Below are positions 47,752 to 57,341 of a stretch of 64,000 bases of DNA, piece after piece. Origin of the DNA: Rhizobium sp. NRK18 (GTDB lineage: Bacteria; Pseudomonadota; Alphaproteobacteria; Rhizobiales; Rhizobiaceae); NCBI RefSeq assembly GCF_024385575.1, contig NZ_JANFMV010000001.1, positions 1,517,681-1,581,680 of the forward strand, written 5' to 3'. The stretch's first letter is position 1, and every line of letters starts with the position of its first letter. A program made the translations under genes and the position numbers. The notes under the pieces are model-generated. The model had not been told where the DNA came from. It was given only the letters and a program-made list of their open reading frames with translations, and did not search any database.

Positions 47752-49284
47752 TCAATCGCCGCCTTCGTGCTTGACCGGCAACTTTATGTTCTTCAGGCAG
47801 AGGGCTGCGATCAGGCCGGTGAGGCTGATGAAGGCGGCCGTGAGGAAGAGGGGCTCGCAGGCCGCCAGATAGATCTGCGCGATCGTGTGCTGCGCCGCTG
47901 CGGGCAGGGCGGAAGCGGCGGCAGGCGTGAGCTTCTCGATGTCTTCGACGCCGGGGATCGGAACAGCATGGCTGGCGACGCCGGCCGACAGGATGGCGCC
48001 ATAGATGGAGATGCCGATCGACGCGCCGCCCATGCGGGTCAGCGTCACCGTCGAGGTTGCAGCACCCGTGTCGGAGCGGCGCGCCGCATTCTGGACCCCG
48101 AGAACCGGCACCTGCTGGCCGCAGCCGATGCCGAGCCCCTGGACGAGAAGCAGTGCAACGAGCGTCCAGAGCGGCACGGTGGCTCCGAAGAAGGCGACGG
48201 CGGTCAAGGTGACGAGACCGGTTGCCGTCGAGAGGATCGAAAAGATCTTGTAGTCGCCGGTGCGGGATATGATGCGGCCGGCAGACAGTGAGCCGATGGC
48301 GATGCCGCCTGTCAGCGGAATGAAGAACAGCCCGGCGACCGTCGGCGACATGCCGAGGCCCGATTGCAGGTAGAGCGCATAATAGTTCGACATGCCGATG
48401 CCGATCGCGCCGGAAATCAGCGAGATGTAGAGCAGCAGGCTGACCGTGGTGTTGGAAAATAGCGTCAGCGGCACGACCGGTTCGGGCGCGCGCCGCTCGA
48501 CCATGATCCAGCCCGCAAGGCAGACGAGGCCGAAGGCGATGACCGCGAGGCTCTTCGGCGCGAGCAGGCCGCCGAACAGTTCGGAACTGTCGGCCCAGAG
48601 CACGACGCTGGCGATCGCGCCGGCCAGCAGGGCCGCGCCGGCATAGTCGATCTTCGGCTTCCTGACCGGCTTCTTGTAGGGCAGCAGGATGGCAAGTCCG
48701 ATGAAGACGGCAATGCCGATCGGCAGGTTGACGAGGAAGATCGAGCGCCAGCCGAAGAGATCGCTCATCGTGCCGCCGAGCGTCGGGCCGATGGCGCCGG
48801 AAATCATCAGAACGAGGCTCGCATAGCTCTGGTAGCGGGCGCGTTCGCGCGGCTCGAAGAGGTCGGCATTGATCGAGAAGATCGACACCATAATGCCGCC
48901 GCCGCCGAGCGCCTGCAGAACGCGCGCGGCAATCAGCGTGTTCATCGACACGGCCAGGCCGCAGGTGAGCGAGCCGACGGTAAAGATCAGGATCGCCGCC
49001 ATCATCACATATTTGCGACCGAACAGGTCGCCGAGCTTGCCGTAGATCGGCATGACGGCGCTGGAGGCAAGCAGATAGGCCGAGCCGACCCAGCCGAAGC
49101 GTTCCAGTTCGCCGAACTCTCCGACGATGGTGGGCAGGGCGGTGGAAACGATCTGGTTGTCGAGCGTCGCCATGAACATGCCGGTGAGCAGGATCAGAAA
49201 GACGATGATGCGCTGGCGCGGATCGCTGACGAGCGGTTGGTGCTGCGCCGGCCTGATGGCGGCGGTGTTCGTTATGGCATCCAT
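47752..49284 (-). CDS. DHA2-family (EmrB-like) MFS multidrug exporter
   Basis: A 510-residue inner-membrane protein with 14 predicted helices. Motif A-like GKLGDLFGRKYVMM, motif C-like ALGGGGIMVSIFS region and the N-terminal FMATLDNQIVSTALPTI motif D1 are those of DHA2 drug:proton antiporters. It starts at 49284; no membrane-fusion gene is next to it, so it may act alone or with a partner elsewhere. It is divergent from a MarR gene with two operator-like sites between, which implies repression relieved by a drug or metabolite. Confidence 0.9.
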   Translation of the reverse strand: MDAITNTAAIRPAQHQPLVSDPRQRIIVFLILLTGMFMATLDNQIVSTALPTIVGEFGELERFGWVGSAYLLASSAVMPIYGKLGDLFGRKYVMMAAILIFTVGSLTCGLAVSMNTLIAARVLQALGGGGIMVSIFSINADLFEPRERARYQSYASLVLMISGAIGPTLGGTMSDLFGWRSIFLVNLPIGIAVFIGLAILLPYKKPVRKPKIDYAGAALLAGAIASVVLWADSSELFGGLLAPKSLAVIAFGLVCLAGWIMVERRAPEPVVPLTLFSNTTVSLLLYISLISGAIGIGMSNYYALYLQSGLGMSPTVAGLFFIPLTGGIAIGSLSAGRIISRTGDYKIFSILSTATGLVTLTAVAFFGATVPLWTLVALLLVQGLGIGCGQQVPVLGVQNAARRSDTGAATSTVTLTRMGGASIGISIYGAILSAGVASHAVPIPGVEDIEKLTPAAASALPAAAQHTIAQIYLAACEPLFLTAAFISLTGLIAALCLKNIKLPVKHEGGD

Positions 49285-49326
49285 GGGAGGGACCGTTTCG
49301 CGTTCTCTTGATAGGGCAGGCTTGAA

Positions 49327-49382
49327 TTATGTGACTTTTGCACATAAATGTCAATACACAAATCAGTGACAAATGCACGTAA
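49327..49382. promoter_or_regulatory. Two MarR-type operators between MFS and marR genes
   Basis: Site 1, TTATGTG-N7-CACATAA at 49327-49347, is a perfect 7-bp palindrome. Site 2 at 49362-49382 shares the core GTGAC-N3-TGCAC-x-TAA. They are 35 bases apart in the divergent promoter region. Confidence 0.65.
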
Positions 49383-49435
49383 TTGCGCTATACCGGAAAC
49401 GACACTGTTGATTTGTCCTGACTGACGGAGCCGAA

Positions 49436-49951
49436 ATGACTGAAACCGCCGATCTTGTCCGCTCGCGTGCGGAAGACACTGCCGCATCAGGCGTGGAGGC
49501 CATTTCCGACGCCCTGTCGCGCATGCGGCTCATGATCGGCAGGCGTATCCTGGGACGGCTGATGATCAGCAAGTCGGCGCCGGATCTCGATCTCTCGCAT
49601 CTTGACGTGATCGAGGCCGTCAAACGCAGCACGGCGGAAAGCGAAGCGACCGTCGGCGCCGTGGCGGAGATGATGCGGGTCGATCATTCGCGCGCCAGCC
49701 GGCTGATCGCCGACCTGGTTCAGCGCGGCATATTGCAGCGCACGGTTTCGCAGGCGGATGCCCGCCGCAGCGTCGTCGAGCTGACGACGGAAGGCGAGGC
49801 GTTCAAGCGCGACATGCACGCGGTCAAGCGCCGCGTGCTCGAAAGCGTGGTGGCGAACTGGTCCAAACAGGATGTCGACCATTTTGCCCGCCTGTTTCCG
49901 CGGTTCGTGGACGAGTTCGAAGTCACCATCCGGAATGCGTCCGAAGACTGA
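49436..49951 (+). CDS. MarR-family transcriptional regulator
   Basis: A 171-residue winged-helix regulator. The DNA-binding part includes TVGAVAEMMRVDHSRASRLIADLVQRGIL and the wing QADARRSVVELT. Divergent from the DHA2 exporter and with a two-site operator region between, it most likely represses the exporter and itself, and leaves DNA when it binds a small phenolic or drug-like ligand. Ligand unknown. The start ATG 49436 follows GACGGAGCCGAA. Confidence 0.88.
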   Translation: MTETADLVRSRAEDTAASGVEAISDALSRMRLMIGRRILGRLMISKSAPDLDLSHLDVIEAVKRSTAESEATVGAVAEMMRVDHSRASRLIADLVQRGILQRTVSQADARRSVVELTTEGEAFKRDMHAVKRRVLESVVANWSKQDVDHFARLFPRFVDEFEVTIRNASED

Positions 49952-49975
49952 CCTCATCCCCTAGAGCGGGCGGGA

Positions 49976-50266
49976 TCAGGACGATGTGAAATCCGCCGCG
50001 ATCCGCATGTCGCGCAGCGGCCGGACGATGTCGATCGACGTCTGATACAGGGGATGCGCCTTGTAGCGGGCGAGCTGCTCCTCGTCCTCGAATTCGCCAT
50101 AGACGATGAAATCCGGACCGCCGGGGCTGATCGGGTCGTTGCGGAAATTGCGGCCGATTTCCAGATGCAGCTTGTCCGGAATGCCGGTGAGCAGCGCCAG
50201 TCCTTCATAGACGGCCTCGCGGTCCTGCGGATTGCTGGCGGTGAAGAAGACGATGTGGCGTATCAT
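49976..50266 (-). CDS. Dabb family (stress-responsive A/B barrel) protein
   Basis: A 96-residue protein of the dimeric alpha/beta barrel family. It starts MIRHIVFFTASNPQDREAVYEGL and has PDFIVYGEFEDEEQLARYKAHPLYQ, the Dabb core with the conserved His near the end of the helix. Function unknown; relatives respond to salt or oxidative stress or act as small-molecule enzymes. It converges with the MarR gene, 24 bases away. Confidence 0.8.
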   Translation of the reverse strand: MIRHIVFFTASNPQDREAVYEGLALLTGIPDKLHLEIGRNFRNDPISPGGPDFIVYGEFEDEEQLARYKAHPLYQTSIDIVRPLRDMRIAADFTSS

Positions 50267-50536
50267 GCGAAACTGATCATCACGTTTGAACTCAAGCCGT
50301 CATTCGCAGGTGAGCCGATGCCGGTCAAGGTTCGGGGCGATTGCGGACCGAATGCCGCATGCTTTCCATTGCTCGAAGCGCGCAGTGGAACCACTGCGCC
50401 ATCCGCATCGTTCTTGCCGCGGTACCGGCCTTCATGCCGCAGCAGCAATAAGAGCCGGGGTGGAGCTTGTTGGGCTCTACCAAAGTAAAAAGCGAAGCCT
50501 ATAATCGTTGCAAGGGTACATTCGGGAGAGCACAGC

Positions 50537-51460
50537 ATGGAATGGAAGGGACGCCGTCAGTCCGACAATGTCGAGGATGTCCGCGGCAGTTCGCGCCAGG
50601 GCGGATTTGGACGCAGCCCCTTCGGACGGGGCGGGATCAGTTTCCCGTCTTCCGGCGGAAGTGGCCGCCGCGGCGGCATCGGCTCTATCGTGGTGCTGGT
50701 GATCATCTTCTTCGTGCTGAAGGCGATGGGCATCGACGTGCTGCAGCTTCTGAACCAGGGTGGCGGCTCCGTCGGCGGGTCGGGCTACGAGCAGAGCACG
50801 TCGCCCTCCGGCAGCACCGTCAGCGCCGAGAAAAAGGCCTTCGTGGCGACCGTCCTTGCCGATACGGAAGACACCTGGACGAAGATCCTCGACCAGAGCG
50901 GCCAGACTTATGTGGCGCCCAAGCTGGTGCTGTTTTCCGGGGCTTATCCGTCCGCCTGCGGGCAGGCGTCCTCGGCCATGGGGCCGTTCTACTGCCCGAC
51001 CGACAGCAAGGTCTATCTCGACATGGACTTCTTCGACGAACTGTCGCAGCGCTTTGGCGCGGCCGGCGATTTCGCCGATGCCTATGTGATCGCTCACGAA
51101 GTGGGCCATCACGTACAGAACCTGCTCGGCATCCTTCCGGAATATCACCGCATGCGCCAGAAGATGGGCCAGGACGAGGCCAACAGGCTCTCCGTCCGCG
51201 TCGAACTGCAGGCCGATTGCTTTGCCGGCATTTTCGGGCGGGCCGAAAAGGACAAGGGCTACATGGATCCGGGCGACCTGGAAGAGGCGCTGAAGGCTGC
51301 CAACCAGATCGGCGACGACGCGCTGCAGAAGAGCGCGCAGGGCTATGCCGTTCCCGACAGCTTCACGCATGGAACCTCGGCGCAGCGCGTCAAATGGTTC
51401 AAGCGCGGCTTCGACACCGGCAATCTCGAATCCTGCGACACGTTTTCCAATCCGGTCTGA
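50537..51460 (+). CDS. ypfJ: YpfJ-type neutral zinc metallopeptidase
   Basis: A 307-residue membrane-anchored protein. A Gly/Arg-rich cytoplasmic N-terminus (1-46) precedes one transmembrane helix (47-64) and an extracytoplasmic peptidase domain. The zinc motif is HEVGH at 187-191 in AHEVGHHVQNLLG, with VELQADCFAGIFG supplying a likely third ligand. Cys pairs occur at 141/153 and near the C-terminus. No substrate is known for this family. The ATG at 50537 follows GGGAGAGCACAGC. It is monocistronic. Confidence 0.88.
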   Translation: MEWKGRRQSDNVEDVRGSSRQGGFGRSPFGRGGISFPSSGGSGRRGGIGSIVVLVIIFFVLKAMGIDVLQLLNQGGGSVGGSGYEQSTSPSGSTVSAEKKAFVATVLADTEDTWTKILDQSGQTYVAPKLVLFSGAYPSACGQASSAMGPFYCPTDSKVYLDMDFFDELSQRFGAAGDFADAYVIAHEVGHHVQNLLGILPEYHRMRQKMGQDEANRLSVRVELQADCFAGIFGRAEKDKGYMDPGDLEEALKAANQIGDDALQKSAQGYAVPDSFTHGTSAQRVKWFKRGFDTGNLESCDTFSNPV

Positions 51461-51538
51461 AGTGCCGAAGCGAACAGGGTCGGGGCCGGCTTCCGGATGG
51501 AAGCCGGCCCCGATTGTATAATGAGGCGGACAGTCGGA

Positions 51539-52534
51539 TCAGCGCTCGCTGTCGAGCGACGCCATCTGTGCGGGCGCATAGCGGCTGCCGGCCGCCGCGC
51601 CCTTGGGTACGGCGCTCTCGATCTCGGCGAGATCCGCCGCCGTCAAGGTGACATCGGTGCTGCCGAGCGCCTCGGCGAGACGGTCCCGGCGACGTGCGCC
51701 GACCAGCGGAACGATGTCTTCCCCCTGTGCCGAAACCCATGCTATGGCGGTCTGGGCGACCGTCAGGCCCTTTGCCTCCGCGACCGCGCGCAGCCTTTCG
51801 ACCAGCGCCAGGTTCTTCTCCTCGTTCTCGCCTTGGAATCGCGGCGAATGGGCGCGGAAGTCACTGCCGGAGGCCTGCTGCTTTTGCCAGTGACCGGAGA
51901 TCAGGCCGCGCGAGAGCACGCCGTAGGCGGTGACGCCGATGCCGAGTTCGCGGCAGGTCGGCAGGATCGCATCCTCGATGCCGCGCGAGATCAGCGAATA
52001 CTCGATCTGCAGATCCGAAATCGGATGGACGCTCGCCGCCTTGCGGATGGTTGCGGCGCCGACTTCCGAGAGGCCGATGTGGCGGACATAGCCGGCCTTG
52101 ACCATGTCGGCAATGGCGCCGACCGTTTCCTCGATCGGGACGTTCGGGTCGAGACGGGCGGGGCGGTAGATGTCGATATAGTCCGTGCCGAGACGCTGCA
52201 GCGTGTAGGCGAGAGCGGTCTTGACCGCCTGCGGCCGGGCGTCGTAGCCGAGCCAGTTGCCCGCCGGGTCGCGCTGTGCGCCGAACTTGACGCTGATGAC
52301 GGCGTCTTCCCGCTTGCGGCCCTTCAGGGCCTCGGCGATTAGCAGTTCGTTGTGCCCCATGGCGTAGAAATCGCCGGTGTCGAGCAGGTTGATGCCGGCC
52401 TCGAGGCTGGCGTGAATGGTGGCGATCGCTTCGGTGCGATCCGCGGGGCCGTAAAGGGCGGACATTCCCATGCAACCGAGACCGATGCGGGAGACGTTGG
52501 GGCCGGTCTTGCCGAGCGTGGTTCTTGCAATCAT
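51539..52534 (-). CDS. Aldo/keto reductase
   Basis: A 331-residue (beta/alpha)8 NADP-dependent reductase. The tetrad is visible as Asp and Tyr in [14 protein letters not shown], Lys in ISVKFGAQ, and the downstream position of the fourth residue near [13 protein letters not shown], which has Arg rather than the usual His. The cofactor-binding region near the C-terminus reads [17 protein letters not shown]. The family is the YajO/YdbC-like group. It is divergent from a LysR gene, which probably controls it. Confidence 0.87.
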   Translation of the reverse strand: MIARTTLGKTGPNVSRIGLGCMGMSALYGPADRTEAIATIHASLEAGINLLDTGDFYAMGHNELLIAEALKGRKREDAVISVKFGAQRDPAGNWLGYDARPQAVKTALAYTLQRLGTDYIDIYRPARLDPNVPIEETVGAIADMVKAGYVRHIGLSEVGAATIRKAASVHPISDLQIEYSLISRGIEDAILPTCRELGIGVTAYGVLSRGLISGHWQKQQASGSDFRAHSPRFQGENEEKNLALVERLRAVAEAKGLTVAQTAIAWVSAQGEDIVPLVGARRRDRLAEALGSTDVTLTAADLAEIESAVPKGAAAGSRYAPAQMASLDSER

Positions 52535-52650
52535 TGATGGTCACTCCTTGGTTGGGCGCTTCACCTGCGCCGCTGGAAAGAGCTTTTACCGCCTTTGCGT
52601 CTGTGCGATAATACGGGCAATACGAGACAGCCTGTTTGGAATTTTGCACA

Positions 52651-53586
52651 ATGAACCAGTTGCCGCTTGCCGATCTCGATGCCTTTGCCGCGGTGGCGGC
52701 GGCGCGCAGCTTTCGCAAGGCGGCGCGGCTGCGGGCCGCATCGGCGTCTGCGCTCAGTGAAGCCGTGCGCCGGCTGGAGTCGCAGCTGGAGATACGGCTT
52801 TTCAATCGCACGACCCGGTCGGTAACGCTGACGGATGCCGGCGAGAGGCTGCTGGAACGGCTGCGGCCCGGGCTGGCGGGGATCGAGGCCGCACTGGAAG
52901 CCGTTCATGAGCAGGGCGACGAGCCGGCCGGCCGCCTGCGGTTGAACGTCCCCGGCATCGTCGCACGCGAAGTCCTGCCGCCGCTTGCCTGCCGCTTTCT
53001 TGTCGAACATCCGCGGGTTTCCATGGAGGTGACGACCAACGATGCGCTTGTCGATGTTCTGGCGGAGGGGTTCGATGCCGGTGTCCGCTACGAGGAAGCG
53101 CTGCATCAGGACATGATTGCCATTCCGATCGGTCCGCCGCGGCAACGGTCGATGACGGCCGCGTCGCCGGACTATCTGTCGCGTCGCGGCGTGCCGACGG
53201 TTCCGGCAGATCTGATGCGTCATGACTGTATCCTGCACCGGTTCGATTCCGGCCGCATCGTGCCATGGGAGTTTCAGGAGGACGGCCGCGAGATTGCCCT
53301 GCATCCGGCCGGCCGGATCATATCCGGCAATGTCGACATGGAGCTGGCCGCGGCGATCGCGGGCATCGGCATCGTCCACACGTTCGAGGAGTTTCTGGCG
53401 CCGGCCATCGCCGATGGACGGCTGATCCCCATTCTTAGCGAATACGACCTCTGGTTTTCCGGACCGTTTCTCTATTATCCGAGTCGGGCGTTCATGCCGG
53501 GACCGCTGCGCGCCTTCGTCGATTTCATCAAGGCGGACAATCGGGACCGGGAACGCAGGCTGCGCCACAATGGCGAGGCCGGCTGA
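52651..53586 (+). CDS. LysR-family transcriptional regulator
   Basis: A 311-residue LysR regulator. The helix-turn-helix is unusually rich in Arg/Ala (RSFRKAARLRAASASALSEAVRRLE) and the effector domain starts near residue 90. It is divergent from the aldo/keto reductase with a 116-base gap, which suggests regulation of that gene. The ATG at 52651 was chosen; an alternative TTG at 52636 would add five residues. It precedes the DUF1801 gene by 18 bases. Confidence 0.88.
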   Translation: MNQLPLADLDAFAAVAAARSFRKAARLRAASASALSEAVRRLESQLEIRLFNRTTRSVTLTDAGERLLERLRPGLAGIEAALEAVHEQGDEPAGRLRLNVPGIVAREVLPPLACRFLVEHPRVSMEVTTNDALVDVLAEGFDAGVRYEEALHQDMIAIPIGPPRQRSMTAASPDYLSRRGVPTVPADLMRHDCILHRFDSGRIVPWEFQEDGREIALHPAGRIISGNVDMELAAAIAGIGIVHTFEEFLAPAIADGRLIPILSEYDLWFSGPFLYYPSRAFMPGPLRAFVDFIKADNRDRERRLRHNGEAG

Positions 53587-53604
53587 GCGAGATGGGAGGA
53601 AGAA

Positions 53605-54006
53605 ATGGATGACAAGGCGAAGATCGACCAGGCGATCGCCGAACTCGACGACTGGCGCGGCACGATGCTGTCTGCCGCGCGGAAGGCCATTCTCGCCGCC
53701 GCTCCCGACATCGTCGAGGAATGGAAGTGGATGGGCAGCCCGACCTGGTCTTGCGACGGCATGATCGCGGTCGGCAATGCGCACAAGAAGAAGGTGAAGC
53801 TGACCTTTGCCTATGGGGCCCATCTTGCCGATCCCAAGGGGTTGTTCAACGGCGACGACAGGGGCAATACGCGCCGCTCCATCGATCTTGTGGAAGGGGC
53901 GGCTCTGGATGCCGATGCGCTGAAGGATCTGGTGGTTGCCGCGATCGCCTACAATCGCGCCCATTTGAAGAAGAACAAGGCCGGCAAGGCTGGCGCCAAG
54001 GGGTGA
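53605..54006 (+). CDS. DUF1801 domain protein
   Basis: A 133-residue protein of the DUF1801 (YdhG-like) family. Characteristic are AAPDIVEEWKWMGSPTWS, IAVGNAHKKKVKLTFAYGA and the basic C-terminal tail KKNKAGKAGAKG. Its start at 53605 follows GGGAGGAAGAA. It is 18 bases after a LysR gene on the same strand and may be co-transcribed. Function unknown. Confidence 0.82.
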   Translation: MDDKAKIDQAIAELDDWRGTMLSAARKAILAAAPDIVEEWKWMGSPTWSCDGMIAVGNAHKKKVKLTFAYGAHLADPKGLFNGDDRGNTRRSIDLVEGAALDADALKDLVVAAIAYNRAHLKKNKAGKAGAKG

Positions 54007-54204
54007 GGGCGACAGGCGGCGGGCAGGTTGCCGATCCGTTCAGGCTTTGTATTGCGTTCCATCAGGGCCGCTGAATTGCGGATCAATTGTTTTGACCTTT
54101 GGCCGTTTTTGCTGGCCGGGCTGACGGGGATATATTAAGGGCAGATGCGCGCCGCATTCCGGATCATTCCCGGGATCGGCGTTTTCGCATTTGGAGGAGC
54201 AGCA

Positions 54205-55623
54205 ATGTCCATGGCCGGTTCTCAGGCGGTCGCGACGGCGGATGATAACCGCTGGTCCGCGCATCTGAAGGCGACGCTGTTGCTGGGCCTGCCGCTGATC
54301 GGCGCCCAGCTCGCGCAGGTCGGCATCAACACCACCGACGTCATCATCGTCGGCCAGCTCGGTGCGGAGAAGCTTGCCGCGATCGTGCTCGGCAGCCAGT
54401 TCTTCTTCACGCTGCTGATCTTCGGTTCCGGCTTCTCCTATGCGGTGGTGCCGATGGTCGCGCAGGCCTATGGACGCAATGACGCAGTCGCCATCCGCCG
54501 GTCGGTGCGCATGGGGCTGTGGGCGTCGATTGCCTATTCGCTTCTGTCGCTGGTGCTGTTCTTCAATGCCGAGAGGATCCTGCTGGCCTTGGGCCAGGTG
54601 CCCGAGGTCGCCCGTCTTGCCGGCGAATTCCTGAAGATTGCCGGCATCGGCATTTTCCCGGCGCTCGCCTTCAACGTGCTGCGCTCTTTGGTGAGCGCCA
54701 TCGGGCGGGCGGGGATCATTCTCTATGTGACGCTGGTCATGCTGGTCTCGAATGCGGCGCTCGCCTATGCCCTCGTGCTCGGTCATTTCGGCCTGCCGCG
54801 CCTCGAACTGCAGGGCGCGGCGATCGTCGCGACCTCGGTCCACACGCTCGGCTTCCTCATTCTGGTGTTTTACGTGCAGACGCGGGCGGAAACGCGGGCC
54901 TATGAGCTTTTCGTCCGCTTCTGGCGGCCGGACTGGCCGGGCCTGATCGAGGTCGTGCGGCTCGGAATGCCGATCGCCATCACCATTCTCGCCGAAGTCA
55001 GCCTGTTTACCGCCGCCTCGCTGCTGATGGGCTGGATCGGCACGATCGAACTCGCCGCACACGGCATCGCGCTGCAGCTTGCCTCGATCGCCTTCATGAT
55101 CCCGCTCGGGCTGTCGCAGGCCGCGACCGTCCGAGTCGGCGTTGCGCACGGTCGAAGCGATTTCGAAGGGCTGGTCAGGGCGTCTCTGACCATCCTCGGC
55201 CTGACCGTCGTCACGCAGTGCACGGGGGCGGCGCTGTTTGCCACGATGCCGCGCTTGCTTGGAAGCCTCTATCTCGACACGTCGCTGCCGGAGGCGTCGG
55301 CAGTGCTCGACTATGCGACGAAGCTGATCATGATCGCGGCCGTGTTCCAGCTGATGGACGGCATGCAGGCCGTCGGCGCCGGACTGTTGCGCGGCATGAA
55401 GGATGCCCGCATCCCGATGATCCTGGCGCTTATTTCCTACTGGCCTATCGGACTGCTGCTTGCCTATGTGCTTGCCTTCAAGTTCGGCTTTGGCGGCGCG
55501 GGCATCTGGTACGGCTTCATGGTCGGGCTCGGCACGGCCGCGACGGCGCTTCTCGTGCGCTTCTACCTGCTGGTGAAGCGCGAGAAGCGGTGGATGAACG
55601 AGATGGCGGCCGTCAGCCGCTGA
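54205..55623 (+). CDS. MATE-family efflux protein (NorM-like)
   Basis: A 472-residue inner-membrane protein with 12 predicted helices. It has the family pattern LLLGLPLIGAQLAQVGINTTDVIIVGQLG in helix 1 and SYAVVPMVAQAYGRND, with a repeat in the second half (IEVVRLGMPIAITILAEVSLF). It exports cationic drugs or metabolites with Na+ or H+. The ATG at 54205 follows GGAGGAGCAGCA; the frame from 54145 adds 20 residues without support. Its stop overlaps the convergent monooxygenase gene by 11 bases. Confidence 0.9.
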   Translation: MSMAGSQAVATADDNRWSAHLKATLLLGLPLIGAQLAQVGINTTDVIIVGQLGAEKLAAIVLGSQFFFTLLIFGSGFSYAVVPMVAQAYGRNDAVAIRRSVRMGLWASIAYSLLSLVLFFNAERILLALGQVPEVARLAGEFLKIAGIGIFPALAFNVLRSLVSAIGRAGIILYVTLVMLVSNAALAYALVLGHFGLPRLELQGAAIVATSVHTLGFLILVFYVQTRAETRAYELFVRFWRPDWPGLIEVVRLGMPIAITILAEVSLFTAASLLMGWIGTIELAAHGIALQLASIAFMIPLGLSQAATVRVGVAHGRSDFEGLVRASLTILGLTVVTQCTGAALFATMPRLLGSLYLDTSLPEASAVLDYATKLIMIAAVFQLMDGMQAVGAGLLRGMKDARIPMILALISYWPIGLLLAYVLAFKFGFGGAGIWYGFMVGLGTAATALLVRFYLLVKREKRWMNEMAAVSR

Positions 55624-55933
55624 CCTCGGCGTAATTGGCAATGTCGGCGCGAATGCCGAGCCGGGCTATCAGTTCCTTCGGGTCGAAGTTCATCGCCGCC
55701 TGGACTTCCGCCATCGTGTCCCGGGCTTTGGCCAGAGCATTCTCGTTTTCCCATTCGGCAATCGTCACCACGTTGAACTCGCCGGGGCCGCTCACCTGTT
55801 CGAGTATCCTGTGGCCGAGACAGCCGTCCAATCCGTTCAGAATGCGCTCCATGCGCCTGACATTGACGAGGAATTCGTCGCGGGCTGCGGCGGGAACTGA
55901 AAACTTGTCGATCCTGTAGAGGCTTCCGCTCAT
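55613..55933 (-). CDS. Antibiotic biosynthesis monooxygenase-family (ABM) protein
   Basis: A 106-residue dimeric alpha/beta-barrel protein. It begins MSGSLYRIDKFSVPAAARDEF and has GCLGHRILEQVSG and VVTIAEWENENALAKARDTM, the ABM core. Such proteins act as cofactor-free monooxygenases or bind small ligands; here function is unknown. The ATG at 55933 follows AAAGGTGAGAAG; an earlier frame is not used. It converges with the MATE gene. Confidence 0.8.
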   Translation of the reverse strand: MSGSLYRIDKFSVPAAARDEFLVNVRRMERILNGLDGCLGHRILEQVSGPGEFNVVTIAEWENENALAKARDTMAEVQAAMNFDPKELIARLGIRADIANYAEVSG

Positions 55934-56023
55934 CTTCTCACCTTTCGATTCATGAGGGCGATGTCTGCAACGAGAGGTGTACGGCCTCAAGCAAGGTTTA
56001 GCTCAAGCGGGCTGCGCAAGAAA

Positions 56024-56054
56024 AAGCCCGGAGTGATCCGATCGCTCCGGGCTT
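56024..56054 (-). terminator. Terminator of carA
   Basis: AAGCCCGGAG (56024-56033) and CTCCGGGCTT (56045-56054), followed on the minus strand by TTTC-like T run. Confidence 0.87.
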
Positions 56055-56079
56055 CGATATTTGCGAATACCTGAAAGGC

Positions 56080-57285
56080 TCAGCGTTCGGCCAATGCCGG
56101 CTCGCCCTTCTGCTCGCGGATCAGATTGACGAAGCGGCGGAAGAGGTAGTGGCTGTCCTGCGGGCCGGGGGAGGCCTCCGGATGGTGCTGGACCGAGAAC
56201 ACCGGCTTGCCGGTGATGCGCAGGCCGCAATTGGTGCCGTCGAACAGCGAAACGTGAGTCTCCTCAATGCCTTCCGGCAAGGAGTTCGAATCCACCGCGA
56301 AGCCGTGGTTCATCGAGACGATCTCGACCTTGCCGGTGGTATAGTCCTTGACCGGATGGTTGGCGCCGTGGTGGCCCTGGTGCATCTTCATCGTCGTGCC
56401 GCCGACGGCGAGGCCGAGCATCTGGTGGCCGAGGCAGATGCCGAAGATCGGGATGCCGCTGTCGATCAGTCCCTTGATCGCCGGGACGGCATATTCGCCG
56501 GTTGCGGCCGGGTCGCCCGGGCCGTTCGACAGGAAGATGCCGTCCGGCTTGTGGGCAAGTACGTCTTCGGCGGTCGCGGTTGCCGGCAGCACGGTGACCT
56601 TGCAGTCAAGGCCGGCGAACAGGCGCAGGATGTTGCGCTTGACGCCGAAATCCATGCAGACGACGTGATAGGCGGCCTTGTCGGCATCCAGTTCGCCGTA
56701 GCCTTCATTCCAGACCCAGGGCGTTTGCGTCCAGGCGGACGACTGGCCGGCGGTGGCTTCCTTGGCGAGGTCGAGGCCTTCCAGCCCGCTCCAGGCCTTG
56801 GCTTCGGCCTTCAGGGTCTCGATGTCGAAGACGCCGGAGGGATCGTTGGCGATGACGGCGTTCGGCGCGCCGTGTTCGCGGATCCAGGCGGTCAGCGCGC
56901 GCGTGTCGATGCCGCACATGCCGATGATGCCGCGGGCCTTCAGCCAGGCGTCGAGATGCTTGGCGGCGCGATAGTTGGACGGTTCGGTGATGTCGGCCTT
57001 GAAGATGACGCCGACCGCGCCGCGGCGGGCCGCCGGCGTCAGGTCCTCGATGTCCTCGTCATTGGTGCCGATGTTGCCGATGTGCGGGAAGGTGAAGGTG
57101 ACGATCTGGCCGAGATAGGAGGGATCCGTGAGGATTTCCTCGTAACCGGTCAGCGCCGTGTTGAAGCAGACTTCCGCCTGCACCTTGCCGGTCGCGCCGA
57201 TGCCTGTGCCTTCGATCACCGTTCCGTCCGCCAGGACGAGGAGGGCGGTCGGCTTCTTGGGAGTCCATGCTGGGGTCGCGGTCAT
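56080..57285 (-). CDS. carA: Carbamoyl-phosphate synthase small subunit
   Basis: A 401-residue glutaminase that supplies ammonia to CarB. Catalytic triad: Cys284 in GICLGHQ, His368 and Glu370 in VQHHPE. The N-terminal domain (about 12-155) contains ALTGYEEILTDPSY and the GMCGIDTRALT block. ATG 57285 follows GGATAG, and the 121-residue upstream extension of the frame has no coding character. A very stable hairpin (57301-57341) lies just before the ribosome site. It is divergent from yqeY. carB is at 41287-44778. Confidence 0.95.
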   Translation of the reverse strand: MTATPAWTPKKPTALLVLADGTVIEGTGIGATGKVQAEVCFNTALTGYEEILTDPSYLGQIVTFTFPHIGNIGTNDEDIEDLTPAARRGAVGVIFKADITEPSNYRAAKHLDAWLKARGIIGMCGIDTRALTAWIREHGAPNAVIANDPSGVFDIETLKAEAKAWSGLEGLDLAKEATAGQSSAWTQTPWVWNEGYGELDADKAAYHVVCMDFGVKRNILRLFAGLDCKVTVLPATATAEDVLAHKPDGIFLSNGPGDPAATGEYAVPAIKGLIDSGIPIFGICLGHQMLGLAVGGTTMKMHQGHHGANHPVKDYTTGKVEIVSMNHGFAVDSNSLPEGIEETHVSLFDGTNCGLRITGKPVFSVQHHPEASPGPQDSHYLFRRFVNLIREQKGEPALAER

Positions 57286-57300
57286 CACTATCCGTTTCCG

Positions 57301-57341
57301 GCCCGCCGGCGGACGATCTTGAAAGATCGAGCCGCCCGGGC
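57301..57341 (-). promoter_or_regulatory. Stable hairpin in the carA leader
   Basis: Nested inverted repeats: GCCCG/CGGGC, GGCGG/CCGCC and CGATCTT/AAGATCG around a 2-base loop, ending 16 bases before the carA start. Just upstream on the minus strand is CTATAAAT, a likely -10, so the hairpin may be at or near the transcript 5' end. Could affect mRNA stability or translation. Confidence 0.5.
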
